In this document: piece by piece, positions 16,595-26,037 of the stretch
Layout of the letters: every line of letters begins with the position of its first letter
How positions within the stretch are numbered: position 1 is the stretch's first letter
Assembly (NCBI GenBank): GCA_009694745.1
Contig: SHUF01000002.1
Span: forward strand, 1 to 64,000
Direction of reading: 5' to 3'
DNA from: Acidobacteriota bacterium
GTDB taxonomy: Bacteria; Acidobacteriota; Vicinamibacteria; Vicinamibacterales; SCN-69-37
Length of the DNA: 64,000 nucleotides
Made by a program: the position numbers and the translations under genes
The notes under the pieces: model-generated
Database searches by the model: none
Told to the model about the DNA's origin: nothing
What the model saw: the letters and a program-made list of their open reading frames with translations, nothing else

Positions 16595-16933
16595 ACGGAT
16601 CACGGGAAAGGCGCAGAGACACAGAGGTCCGGAAAGACAGATCCACCATGAAGGGCCATGAAGTTCCATGAAGGCGCGTGGTTGGGTGCCCGGCCCTCGG
16701 CCGGGCTGCGTGATCGGAGGGAAGTCACAAACGAACGCATCGGAATACCAAAACGACCTCTGAGGTAATTACCGTCGGCAATTACCGGTAATTACCGGTA
16801 ATTACCTCAGAGGTCGTTTTGCCCCATCGCTGCGTTCGTTTGTGACTTCCCTCCGATCGTGCATGCCGCCAAAGGCGGCACCCAACCCTGCGCTTTCAGT
16901 GCCTCGGAGGCTCGGCGTCTCTCCGTGATCCGT
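16595..16933. repeat. 339-bp MITE-like nested inverted repeat
   Basis: The ends are exact inverted copies, ACGGATCACGG at 16595-16605 and CCGTGATCCGT at 16923-16933. Inside are paired blocks: GGTTGGGTGCC / GGCACCCAACC, then GATCGGAGGGAAGTCACAAA followed by CGAACGCA against its exact complement on the right, and at the core a perfect 24-bp arm (16750-16773 with 16797-16820) carrying the GACCTC-W-GAGGTC palindrome. The loop repeats AATTACCGG. The right end is 12 bp from the stop of the M1 peptidase gene. It fills the gap between that gene and the ECF operon and no coding sequence is seen in it. It could fold as one long hairpin and act as a terminator. Confidence 0.8.
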
Positions 16934-16944
16934 CGTGGGGCCTG

Positions 16945-19581
16945 TCAGCGCACGATCGTGGCCGCCCGGAACAGTGGATCGGCTGACGCGAGCAGCACCC
17001 AGCGCAGGCGCTCGGGGTAGTCGGTGGGGAGGCTGTCCAGGTACGCGCGCACGTCTGCGGCGGCCTCTGGTGAGCGATGGCCGCCGAGCGCAGCGTCGGC
17101 CCATCGTTTTGGGAAGAAGATATCGCCGGTGTCGCGGATCTCGCGCACCATCTGCAACGCTGGCACGATCAGGTGACGAGCGGCTCCCGCGCGGATTGGG
17201 TGGTGCAGATAGCCCATCGCCTCCAGCACCCATGCCTCGCGACGCCGGTTGGCGACATCCTTGAACCGCTCGAACAACGCCTCACGGGTGGCGGCGCTCT
17301 CCGCGACGGCCGGCCGCACGAAGGCGAAGCGAGCCTTGCGATCGGGGTTGGTGATGCGCGCTTCCTGCGTGTCGAGCATGCGCTCGGCATCGGCGGCGCC
17401 GCGCAGCGCGAGGTCCAGCGCCAAATCCGTTTCGTCGTTTTCCGACAACAGCAGACCAGGGATCTTCTCTTCGCGATTCCAGACGCGCCGGAGCCACGCG
17501 ATGGTCTCGGGGGTCGTGGCTGTGCTCCGCACCGCGCTGAACCATGCGCTCTTCAGGCTGATGGTTGCCGCGCGCGTGAGTCCGTCGCGAAGCAACGTCT
17601 CAAGTGCGGGGGCCAGGGCCATCCGTTCGCCGGCAGACGAAAACCGCCAGAACAACGACTGGAGGTATCCCATTTGCCTGGCCACATTGAGTTCGTCCCG
17701 CTCCAGCGGCAACGCGACCATCAGCGCATCGCGGACTCGCGCGGCGGGGATGCGTCCTTCGAGCATGGAATCCCACATCGTCACCAGCGCGGCTCCGCGG
17801 GTCAGCGGATCGACGATGGCCGGCAGGTCGGTCGCGAGCGCGTCCAGCATCGCAGAGGGCAGCACGAAGTCGCCGTAGCCGAGGCCGCCTCCGGTGGGCA
17901 GCACCCAGCGAACGTCTGTGGGTGCCCCGCCTCCCTCGCCTGGGAACGGCGCCTGCGAAAACGCCGCGCGTCCTGAGTCGCCCAGTGTGACATCGACGTG
18001 TACGGCGTGTGCGCGATGACCCAACACCACGCGCAGTGTCTGCGGCCACACCAATACGCGTCCGGATCCGCTCTGCGCAGCCAATGCGTCGCCAACCTGG
18101 AGCGCCACGGTGACGCCACCGGCGGTGTCAGGCTTCACATCCATCGTCACCTGCGGCCGTCCGCGTTCTTCCACCCAGGCGCGGCTCCACGCGACAAGAT
18201 CAGCCGGCGTGCGCGCATCGAGCACACGAATCAGGTCGGGCCATGTGGCGTTGGCCATGGCGTGCGCCTTGAGATACTCGCGCAGTCCGTCACGGAACGC
18301 GTCGGCACCCAGCAACAGCTCGAGCTGGCGCATGACGATGGGCGCTTTCTGGTAGATGATGGCGCCGTAGAGCGACCCAGCCTCGTTCAGATTGCCAAGC
18401 GACTGGCGGATGGGGTTGGCCCCTGCCGTGCGGTCCACTTCGTACGCTGCAGGGTAGTGCAAATACAGGAACCGCAGGTCATGGTTCACCTCCGGGAAGG
18501 ATGGGTTCACGATCTTTGCCGCCATGAAGTTGGCGAAGACCTCCTTCATCCAGACGTCGTTGAACCACTGCATGGTCACCAGGTCGCCGAACCACATGTG
18601 CGCGGTTTCATGGGCGATGAGGCTCGCGCGTCCGAGCCGCTGGTTCTGCGTTGCCGTTTCATCCAGGAACATCGAAGACGCGTTGTAGAACACGGCGCCG
18701 GCGTGTTCCATCCCGCCGAACTGAAACGACGGAATGGCGACGAAGTCGAACTTCCCGAAGGGGTAGGGGATTGCCGTGTAGTCTTCCAGCCAGCGCAGCG
18801 CGGTGTGGTGCAGGTCAAAGATCGCGTCGCGATTGCGAGCCACTTTTGCGGCGTCGGTCTCGCGATGCAGCATCCGGAACTGGCGGCCGTCGCGCTCGCC
18901 CGTCTCAATTAAAAACTTGCCGGCCGCGAACGCGAAGAGGTACGTGGGCAGCGGTTCGGTTTTCGCGAAAATCAGTCGCGTCCGGTTGTTGAGCCGGATC
19001 TGCCCGGTGGTGGCGCCGTTGGCGACGGCCGTCCAGCCGTCGGGAATGTCGAGCGACAAGACCCAGCGCGCCTTGAGGTTGGGCTGGTCGAACACCGGCA
19101 TCGCCAGTGAGGCCCGGGCCGGCACAAAGAGCGTGTAGAGAAATTCGTCCTGCCGATTCAGGGCCTCGTCGCCGGCGATGAAGGTGAGCGTGACTTCATT
19201 GGGCTGGCCAGGAACGAGGAGGTTCGCCGGCACGATCAGGTGCCCGTTGCGCGACGTGACCTCCGAGGTGGTCTGGCCATTGACCGTGGCGCCCAGAAAC
19301 TTCTCGGCGGCTTGAGCGAAGTCGAAGACCAGTGGCGCCGCGATTTCGTTGAGGGTGAACCTGGCGGTGACCGAACCGTGGATCGGCTCACTGCGCGTGG
19401 CGGGAATATCGAACGAGGCCTCGTACGTCAGGTCGCGAATGCGGGAGGCCCGTTCGTCGGCCAGAGCCTGGGGAATGCCCGCCTCGACCGACGTGGCCCG
19501 CCGGCCCGCCCACGCGAAATACACGACAAAACCGACCGCCAAAGCGGCCACTACGGCGATCAGGAGTCGGGCCACGGCCAA
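16945..19581 (-). CDS. M1-family zinc aminopeptidase, membrane-anchored
   Basis: 878-residue peptidase. An N-terminal hydrophobic helix ('LLIAVVAALAVGFVVYFAW') serves as an uncleaved anchor or signal. The N-terminal beta domain leads to the exopeptidase motif 'FGGMEHAGAVFYN' (GxMEN-like) and the zinc site 'LIAHETAHMWFGDLVTMQWF' near residue 325, with the third ligand Glu in 'VWMKEVFANF'. A long helical C-terminal domain completes the fold, as in ERAP/PepN-type enzymes. It removes N-terminal amino acids from peptides, probably in the periplasm. The start is 41 bp from the divergent msrB gene. Confidence 0.9.
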   Translation of the reverse strand: MAVARLLIAVVAALAVGFVVYFAWAGRRATSVEAGIPQALADERASRIRDLTYEASFDIPATRSEPIHGSVTARFTLNEIAAPLVFDFAQAAEKFLGATVNGQTTSEVTSRNGHLIVPANLLVPGQPNEVTLTFIAGDEALNRQDEFLYTLFVPARASLAMPVFDQPNLKARWVLSLDIPDGWTAVANGATTGQIRLNNRTRLIFAKTEPLPTYLFAFAAGKFLIETGERDGRQFRMLHRETDAAKVARNRDAIFDLHHTALRWLEDYTAIPYPFGKFDFVAIPSFQFGGMEHAGAVFYNASSMFLDETATQNQRLGRASLIAHETAHMWFGDLVTMQWFNDVWMKEVFANFMAAKIVNPSFPEVNHDLRFLYLHYPAAYEVDRTAGANPIRQSLGNLNEAGSLYGAIIYQKAPIVMRQLELLLGADAFRDGLREYLKAHAMANATWPDLIRVLDARTPADLVAWSRAWVEERGRPQVTMDVKPDTAGGVTVALQVGDALAAQSGSGRVLVWPQTLRVVLGHRAHAVHVDVTLGDSGRAAFSQAPFPGEGGGAPTDVRWVLPTGGGLGYGDFVLPSAMLDALATDLPAIVDPLTRGAALVTMWDSMLEGRIPAARVRDALMVALPLERDELNVARQMGYLQSLFWRFSSAGERMALAPALETLLRDGLTRAATISLKSAWFSAVRSTATTPETIAWLRRVWNREEKIPGLLLSENDETDLALDLALRGAADAERMLDTQEARITNPDRKARFAFVRPAVAESAATREALFERFKDVANRRREAWVLEAMGYLHHPIRAGAARHLIVPALQMVREIRDTGDIFFPKRWADAALGGHRSPEAAADVRAYLDSLPTDYPERLRWVLLASADPLFRAATIVR

Positions 19582-19622
19582 GATTCTACTGTGTGCGGTC
19601 CTTCTGATGGCATTCTAGGGGT

Positions 19623-20017
19623 ATGAAGAAAGCCGATAAAACCGATGCCGAGTGGCGCGCCGAGTTGGCGCCCGAACAGTATGAGGTACTCCGGTGCCAC
19701 GGCACCGAACGGGCCGGGTCCAGTCCGCTCAATGTGGAGAAGCGCAACGGCATGTTCTATTGCGCCGGCTGCGGGAATCCGCTGTTTTCGTCAGAGACCA
19801 AGTACGAAAGCGGCTCGGGGTGGCCCAGCTTCTACGCCGCTCTGGATCAGGGCGTGGTCACAACCCAGGACCGGAGCCACGGCATGGTCAGAACCGAGGT
19901 CACCTGCGCAAAGTGCGGTGGGCACCTGGGGCATGTGTTTCCCGACGGCCCGCGCCCAAGCGGCGAGCGGTATTGCATGAACGGGTTGGCACTCAAGTTT
20001 GAACCGAAGGAGCAGGC

Positions 20018-20021
<4 letters not shown>
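19623..20021 (+). CDS. msrB: Peptide-methionine (R)-S-oxide reductase
   Basis: MsrB reduces the R epimer of methionine sulfoxide. The 132-residue protein has the structural zinc Cys pairs C47/C50 and C95/C98, the substrate motif '[10 protein letters not shown]' and the catalytic Cys118 in '[13 protein letters not shown]'. It has no signal peptide, so it is cytoplasmic. Its stop overlaps the GTG start of msrA (GTGA), so the two enzymes are translationally coupled and together repair both sulfoxide epimers. Confidence 0.95.
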
Positions 20022-20569
<548 letters not shown>

Positions 20570-20572
20570 GCC

Positions 20573-20689
20573 CTACCGGATCATGCCCTTGCGCACGGCG
20601 TAAAGCACGATTTCGGCCGTGTTGTGCAGGTTGAGTTTCTGCATCAGGTTGGCGCGATGTGTCTCGACCGTGGAAAGGCCGAGGTCCTA
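20573..20689 (-). pseudogene. LuxR-type DNA-binding C-terminal remnant
   Basis: The minus strand reads 'DLGLSTVETHRANLMQKLNL' then 'HNTAEIVLYAVRKGMIR' and a stop. This is the recognition helix and end of a LuxR/NarL helix-turn-helix from a response regulator. An in-frame TAG lies immediately upstream and no receiver domain remains. It is a dead tail between msrA and the dus gene. Confidence 0.75.
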
Positions 20690-20702
20690 GTAGGCGTGGT
20701 GA

Positions 20703-21806
20703 TCATCCTGCCTCGACCGGATCATCTTCCTCGGTGCGGCGACCGCGGTCGGTGCGACTGTCCATCGCGACCGTGGGTATCGGCGGCGGAGCGGAGAGAT
20801 CGCCCGCGTTGAGGAGTTCGTCGGTCACGTACTCGAGTGCGGGTTCGTCGGATCGCGAGAGCAGCGCTTCGAGCGCTGAGCGCGGCTGGTCCAGTACTTC
20901 GCGGACCTGCATCGACGGCCAGTGTCCGTCCGCGCGTTGCGGCACGTAGCGGCACCAGAATCCGGCGTGCCACCGCAGGAATTCCCGCGCCCGTGTTCTC
21001 CCATGCTCATCGTCGCCCCAGTGTTCAAGGGCGAGGGCGGTGTAGCGGCGGTAGATCCCGAGGCGTTCTTCAGCCGTGATGTCCCAGTAACCCGAGGTCA
21101 GTTCGCGGAAGAGCCATGGCTTGATGAGGGCTCCGCGGGCGGTCATGAGCGCGGCGCATCCGGAGGAGGCCAGGCGCTCGTGCACTTCGTGCGGGAAGAG
21201 GAGATCGCCGTTGCCGATCACCGGTACCGACAGGGCCGCAGCCACTTCGGCGATCGCGTCCCAGTTGGCAGGGTAGCGATATCGGGCCTCGCGGGTGCGG
21301 CCGTGCACAAAGACGCCGTCGGCGCCGCCTTCCACCGCCGCACGGGCCAGGTCGAGATAGTTGAGCTGATCGGCTTTCCATCCCAGCCGGATCTTCACGG
21401 TGACCGGTACCGTTACAGCTGCCTTCATCGTTTCGACAATGCGACGGACCCTGGAGGGTTGGCGGCCCAGCGCCGCGCCCAGGCCCATGCGCGTGAAGTG
21501 GTCGATCGGGCACCCGAGGTTCACATCCACGAAGTCTGCGCCTCGTGACTGTGCCAGGGCGGCGGCCCAGGCCATTTCTTCGGGCTTGTTGCCCGCCAGT
21601 TGCACGCCGAAGCAGGGCTCGTCCGGTGCTCGGCGGAGCAGCGCGAACTCGCTGCCGCGGCGCTGTTTGAGGCGGCGCGCCACTGCCATCTCACTGACGA
21701 GCACCCGAGCGCCCAGTTCCACACACAGACGCCGGAATGGCAGGTTGGAACCCTTGGTCATCGGCGCCACGACCAGAGCACCGCAGACGAGATCGCGAAA
21801 TGACAT
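20703..21806 (-). CDS. tRNA-dihydrouridine synthase family protein
   Basis: FMN-dependent Dus enzyme, 367 residues. It has 'VAPMTKGSNLPFRRL' at the N-terminus, 'FVDVNLGCPIDHFTRMGLGA' with the catalytic Cys, 'VTVKIRLGW', 'VFVHGRTREARY' and 'VIGNGDLLFPHEVHERL'. The 'GCPID....G.GAAL' form is closer to Dus3-like enzymes than to E. coli DusA/B/C, which would suggest a position such as U47 in eukaryotes, but the target here is not predictable. The C-terminal 60 residues are helical followed by an acidic, disordered tail. It is divergent from the E1 dehydrogenase gene. Confidence 0.8.
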   Translation of the reverse strand: MSFRDLVCGALVVAPMTKGSNLPFRRLCVELGARVLVSEMAVARRLKQRRGSEFALLRRAPDEPCFGVQLAGNKPEEMAWAAALAQSRGADFVDVNLGCPIDHFTRMGLGAALGRQPSRVRRIVETMKAAVTVPVTVKIRLGWKADQLNYLDLARAAVEGGADGVFVHGRTREARYRYPANWDAIAEVAAALSVPVIGNGDLLFPHEVHERLASSGCAALMTARGALIKPWLFRELTSGYWDITAEERLGIYRRYTALALEHWGDDEHGRTRAREFLRWHAGFWCRYVPQRADGHWPSMQVREVLDQPRSALEALLSRSDEPALEYVTDELLNAGDLSAPPPIPTVAMDSRTDRGRRTEEDDPVEAG

Positions 21807-21852
21807 GGAACGATTATGGCGCTTTGGTCCTTGGGCTTGTTAAAGTGTCCCG

Positions 21853-24324
21853 GTGGCAGTTCGAGTGACCAACGGTCTATTGCGCGACGGACTGCGCGCG
21901 TTTGTCGCCGAGCGGCATCCGTTCGGGTTGTCTGCGGTGTTGTCCGCATTCGACGTCCTGACAAACGTCGAAGACCTGGCATGGGTCCGCGATCGTCTTC
22001 GCTGTGTGCTGCCAGACAGGATCCGAACACACCTGACGCAACATGCGTCGCCTCCCGTGGCGACGACACCGGGCATGGGTAGCGATGTGCGAGCGGCGCA
22101 TGCTGCCGCTGAACTCGTCGAGGCGGTGGATGGTTTTCTGGCGCGCACGGCCATCGCCCAGTCGTTCACCGACGAGGAACGTGTGGAGATGTTGCGGGGC
22201 ATGATTCTGACCCGCGCGGTGGACAATCGCCTGAAACACTTCTTCTCGGGCGGGGAGGTCAAGTACGGCGCGGCCTCGTTTCAGGGGAAGGGTTTCCGGT
22301 CGCTCGGACAGGAAGCGATTTACGCCGTGCCCCTGCGTCTGCGGCGCGGACCTGCGTGGCGGTCCGCAGAGGGCGCCTGGCAGGGCGATGTGGTGGCGCC
22401 GCTCATCCGCGACCTGGGCGCTGCGCTTGCCATGAGAGGTGATGCCGACGCGGTGCGGCAGGTCTTAAGTGCGCAGATGGGCAAGGCCGGGCCGCCGATG
22501 GGCGGGCGAGACCTGCATCTTGGTGACTTCGACTGGGGAGTATTGCCGGCGTCCGCGCCGCTCACCATCAGCACCCTTACCGCCGCCGGTATGGGCTGCG
22601 CGTTCGCCCAGACCCGCAGTGGGCGCATCGCGGTGTCGTTTATCGGCGAAGGCGGCTCGTCGCTGGGTGAATGGCACGAGGCGATCAATGTCTGTGCTGC
22701 GAGGCGATGGCCGGTGTTGTTCTGCCTCCAGAACAACCAGACGGCGCTGTCCACGCCCGTGGCAGAGCAGTCGGCGGTGCGCGTGTTTGCCGACAAGGCC
22801 ATTGGGTACGGCGTGCCTGGTGTGACCATCGACGGCACTGACCCCGAGGCCATTGCGGCCACGTTTGCGTGGGCGGCTGAGCGCGCCCGCGCAGGCCACG
22901 GCCCGGCGTTGATTGAGTTGGTCGCCATGCGGATGTGCGGGCATGCCCATCACGACGACATGCTCTACCTCGGCAAAGACCCGCAGCCAGGGTGGGACTA
23001 CCCGCCACTGACGGCGCAGGGCTACGCGAATCCTGATCTGTACGCGTTCTGGAAGGAGCGCGATCCCATTCCGACGTACGCGCGGCGGCTCATCGCACGC
23101 GGCCTCATCGATGCTGCGGGTGTTGAGCAACTCAAGCACGACGCCGAGGACGTGGTGGATGCGGAGGCGCAGGCCGTAATCGCGGCGCCGTGGCCCGACC
23201 CCGCCACCGTGACGTCCGGCGTCTTCCTCGACGACCCGGTGGACCGTCGTCGCGTGGAAGTGCTGGACCCCGAAGTGCGGCGCGGTTTTCGGTCGCGTCC
23301 CGTAGTGACAATGCAGGTGGAGCCGGCGCCGCCCTTCGACAAACGCGGCACTACACTGCTCGACGCCGTGATGATGGGGGTGGGCGACGCGCTTGCCGCG
23401 GATCCTCGCGTGTTTGTGTTTGGCCAGGACGTCGGCGGCAAGTATGGCAACGCGTTCCTGCTGCTGCGGCCATTGCTTGAAAAGTACGGCAATCGCATCC
23501 TCAATTCGCCGCTGGCCGAAGGCGCTGTGCTCGGCACATGCATCGGCGCGGCGCTGGCAGGATTGCGGCCGATCGGCGAAATGCAGTTCAACGATTTCGT
23601 GGCCACCGGGTTCAATCAACTTGTGAACAACGCCGCCAAAATCCGGTATCGGTGGGGTGGCGAAGTGCCGATGGTGGTGCGGATGCCGTGGGGCGGGCTC
23701 CGCCATGCAGGCCCGTACCACTCGCAGAATACGGAAGGCTGGTTTTATCGCACGCCGGGCCTGAAGATCGTGGCCCCGTCTACGCCGCATGATGCCCGGG
23801 CCTTGATGGCGGCCGCCGTGGCCGACGCAGACCCGGTGCTGTTCTACGAACATATCGGGCTGTACCGCGACCCGCGCATCAAGCAGCACCTGGCAGACGC
23901 GGCGCCCGCGCCCCTGCCCATTGGCAAGGCCGCCCTCCGGCGGGGGGGCAACGATCTGACGATCATTTCTTACGGCGCGTACGTACACGTCGCCATGCGC
24001 GTCGCCGAAAAATTGCACGCGTCGAACATCGAAGCGGCTGTGCTCGACCTGCGCACCCTTGTGCCGCTTGATCGCGAAGCGGTCCTCGAACTCGCTCGCG
24101 CCACTGGCCGTGTGCTGATCGTTCACGAAGACTCCCGCACCGGCGGCATCGGCGAGTCATTGGCGGCGATCATTCAGGAAGAGGCGTTCGAGTGGCTGGA
24201 TGCGCCGGTGCGCATCCTCGGTTCGCTCGACTCGCCGGTGCCGTACTCGCCACCACTCGAGGACGTGTTCCTGCCCAGCGAAGCCGACGTCGAACGCGCC
24301 GCCCGCCTCCTGGTCGCGTACTGA
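21853..24324 (+). CDS. Fused alpha-ketoacid dehydrogenase E1 alpha/beta
   Basis: A single 823-residue chain carries both thiamine-diphosphate E1 subunits. Residues 1-105 are an N-terminal extension I do not recognise. The alpha part includes 'LTISTLTAAGMGCAFA' and the ThDP motif 'FIGEGGSSLGEWHEA' through 'FCLQNNQTALSTP'. The beta part starts near residue 497 with 'LLDAVMMGVGDALAADPRVF' and includes 'EGAVLGTCIGAALAGLRPIG' and 'HSQNTEGWFYRTPGLKIVAP'. Such fusions decarboxylate pyruvate or branched-chain 2-oxoacids for an E2 acyltransferase; E2 and E3 genes are not nearby. GTG 21853 is the start; it is 46 bp from the divergent dus gene. Confidence 0.85.
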   Translation: MAVRVTNGLLRDGLRAFVAERHPFGLSAVLSAFDVLTNVEDLAWVRDRLRCVLPDRIRTHLTQHASPPVATTPGMGSDVRAAHAAAELVEAVDGFLARTAIAQSFTDEERVEMLRGMILTRAVDNRLKHFFSGGEVKYGAASFQGKGFRSLGQEAIYAVPLRLRRGPAWRSAEGAWQGDVVAPLIRDLGAALAMRGDADAVRQVLSAQMGKAGPPMGGRDLHLGDFDWGVLPASAPLTISTLTAAGMGCAFAQTRSGRIAVSFIGEGGSSLGEWHEAINVCAARRWPVLFCLQNNQTALSTPVAEQSAVRVFADKAIGYGVPGVTIDGTDPEAIAATFAWAAERARAGHGPALIELVAMRMCGHAHHDDMLYLGKDPQPGWDYPPLTAQGYANPDLYAFWKERDPIPTYARRLIARGLIDAAGVEQLKHDAEDVVDAEAQAVIAAPWPDPATVTSGVFLDDPVDRRRVEVLDPEVRRGFRSRPVVTMQVEPAPPFDKRGTTLLDAVMMGVGDALAADPRVFVFGQDVGGKYGNAFLLLRPLLEKYGNRILNSPLAEGAVLGTCIGAALAGLRPIGEMQFNDFVATGFNQLVNNAAKIRYRWGGEVPMVVRMPWGGLRHAGPYHSQNTEGWFYRTPGLKIVAPSTPHDARALMAAAVADADPVLFYEHIGLYRDPRIKQHLADAAPAPLPIGKAALRRGGNDLTIISYGAYVHVAMRVAEKLHASNIEAAVLDLRTLVPLDREAVLELARATGRVLIVHEDSRTGGIGESLAAIIQEEAFEWLDAPVRILGSLDSPVPYSPPLEDVFLPSEADVERAARLLVAY

Positions 24325-24330
24325 CACGGG

Positions 24331-25134
24331 ATGGCCACTCGCAAAACCGAAGGCTGGCACGGCTGGGACACGTACGCGCCGTTCTACGACTGGGAGAACG
24401 CGCGCACCCTCGGCCGTCGCGACGTGCCGTTCTGGGTGAAGACCGTGGGCGAGACCCGCGGTCCGGTGCTTGAACTCGGTTGTGGCACCGGGCGACTCCT
24501 TGCGCCGATCGCGCGCAGTTGGCTGACATCGGGCGCAGACGCCAACCGCCGTCTGCTTGGCATCGACCGGTCCGAACCCATGCTGGCCCGCGCGCGACGT
24601 CGGTTCGCGCGAGTGCCCAAGACCATTCGTCCGACCTTGCTGCGGGGCGACGTTCGCGCGCTCCCGGTACGGCCGGGGAAACTCGGCGCCGTCGTGGCCG
24701 CCTATGGGCTGCTTCAGTCACTGCTGAACGATCGCGACCTGGAGGCCACGCTCACCTCGGCCGCAGCCGCGCTCAAGCGCGGCGGCCTGCTCGGCATCGA
24801 CCTGGTACCGGACCTCGCGGTGTGGGAGGAGTACTCGGGGCGCATTCCCATTCGGGGCCAGTTCGCGCCAGGCACCACGCTCTCGCTGGTGGAATCCGTG
24901 CGCCAGGACCGGCGCAAGGGGCTCACCATCTTCGATGAACAATACGTCGTTCGACGCGGACGCGAGGTGCGCCGTCACCACTTCACGCTGACATTCCGGA
25001 CCCTGCCGATGGCGCAGTTTCTGACGCGAATTGAGCAGGCCGGCTTCAGAGTGGACGACGTGCGCGGCAGTTATGACGGAGAGCCCTGGCACCCCGAGGC
25101 GGACGTCTGGGTGGTGCTGGCCAGACGGCGCTAG
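24331..25134 (+). CDS. SAM-dependent methyltransferase (class I)
   Basis: The 267-residue protein has the class I methyltransferase motif I 'PVLELGCGTGRLLAPIAR', an acidic post-I 'LLGIDRSEPMLARARRRF', and 'LLRGDVRALPV' as motif II region. The N-terminus 'GWDTYAPFYDWENARTL' is usual for small-molecule methyltransferases of the Methyltransf_25/11 type. The substrate cannot be predicted. It begins 6 bp after the E1 gene, so the two are probably cotranscribed. Confidence 0.75.
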   Translation: MATRKTEGWHGWDTYAPFYDWENARTLGRRDVPFWVKTVGETRGPVLELGCGTGRLLAPIARSWLTSGADANRRLLGIDRSEPMLARARRRFARVPKTIRPTLLRGDVRALPVRPGKLGAVVAAYGLLQSLLNDRDLEATLTSAAAALKRGGLLGIDLVPDLAVWEEYSGRIPIRGQFAPGTTLSLVESVRQDRRKGLTIFDEQYVVRRGREVRRHHFTLTFRTLPMAQFLTRIEQAGFRVDDVRGSYDGEPWHPEADVWVVLARRR

Positions 25135-25137
25135 GCC

Positions 25138-25212
25138 CACTCGGCCTTGAAGACCAGGCCGAGCTACGTCTGGAGAGAGGAACGTAGCTCGGGCTGGTTC
25201 TCAAGCCCGAGG
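25138..25212. repeat. Repeat with CTCGGCCT / AGGCCGAG and CTCGGGCT / AAGCCCGAG hairpins
   Basis: Two hairpins, CTCGGCCT-N8-AGGCCGAG and CTCGGGCT-N7-AAGCCCGAG, flank an inner inverted pair GAGCTACGT / ACGTAGCTC. A related element in the opposite order is at 41011-41096. It lies between the methyltransferase gene and yebC and is probably a noncoding repeat that also acts as a terminator. Confidence 0.6.
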
Positions 25213-25287
25213 TCAGCCGCGTGGTAGCATGAACGATCCATTTTTCCGCCCAGAAGGGCGGCATTTCACGCGGCGGGAGATCACCTC

Positions 25288-26037
25288 ATGTCAGGCCATT
25301 CCAAGTGGCACACGATCAAGCACAAGAAGGGCGCGGCCGACGCCAAGCGCGGCAAGATTTTCACGCGCATCATCAAGGAACTGACGGTGGCGTCGCGCAA
25401 CGGCGGCGGCGACCCCGACATGAATCCCCGCCTTCGCACGATCATCGCTGATGCCAAGCAGGTCAACATGCCTGCCGACAACATCAAGCGCGCCATTCGC
25501 CGCGGCACCGGTGAAGAAGAAGGTGTCAACTACGAAGAGATCATGTACGAGGGTTACGGCCCCGGCGGTGTGGCCGTGATCGTCGATACGATTACCGACA
25601 ACCGCAACCGCACGGTCAGTGAAGTGCGGCACATCTTCGGCAAGTACGGCGGCAACCTCGGCGAGGCGAACAGCGTCGGCTGGATGTTCGACAAGAAGGG
25701 TCTGGTCGTGGTCGACAAGGCCAAAGCGCAGGAAGACACGCTGATGTCGGCCGCGCTCGACGCGGGGGCCGACGACATGAAGGACGAAGGCGACGTCTGG
25801 GAAGTGACGTGCAGCCCGGAGAACCATCAGGCCGTGCTCGACGCCGTCAAGGCCCTGGGCCTTGAGCCCGACCGTTCCGAAGTCGCCATGCTCCCGCAGA
25901 ACTACGTCACCATCGAAGGCAAGGCCGTGGCCCAGATGATGAAGCTGATGGAAGCGCTTGACGACTGCGACGACACACGCAACGTCTGGACCAACGCCGA
26001 CTTCGAGGAAAAGGACATCGAGGCCTCTCTGGCGTGA
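25288..26037 (+). CDS. yebC: YebC/PmpR family protein
   Basis: TACO1/YebC-type protein of 249 residues starting 'SGHSKWHTIKHKKGAADAKR', the invariant N-terminus. 'YEGYGPGGVAVIVDTITDN' and 'GKYGGNLGEANSVGWMFDKK' are family blocks. Members act as DNA-binding regulators and, by recent work on YebC, help ribosomes through polyproline stretches. The stop overlaps the GTG start of ruvC; yebC-ruvCAB is a conserved order. The ribosome-binding site GGCGGGAGA is seen 12 bp upstream. Confidence 0.95.
   Translation: MSGHSKWHTIKHKKGAADAKRGKIFTRIIKELTVASRNGGGDPDMNPRLRTIIADAKQVNMPADNIKRAIRRGTGEEEGVNYEEIMYEGYGPGGVAVIVDTITDNRNRTVSEVRHIFGKYGGNLGEANSVGWMFDKKGLVVVDKAKAQEDTLMSAALDAGADDMKDEGDVWEVTCSPENHQAVLDAVKALGLEPDRSEVAMLPQNYVTIEGKAVAQMMKLMEALDDCDDTRNVWTNADFEEKDIEASLA

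Noticed and set aside
19257-19271. GACCTCCGAGGTGGTC inside the M1 peptidase gene, encoding 'TTSEVTS' on the minus strand, similar to the peptide from the palindromic elements.
   Set aside because: It is a single imperfect half-element without the paired arm, and the residues fit the normal beta-hairpin of the family, so it is likely coincidence.
22465-24126. 553-codon open frame antisense to the fused E1 gene.
   Set aside because: His/Arg/Gly-rich shadow typical of the complementary strand of GC-rich genes; no family motif.
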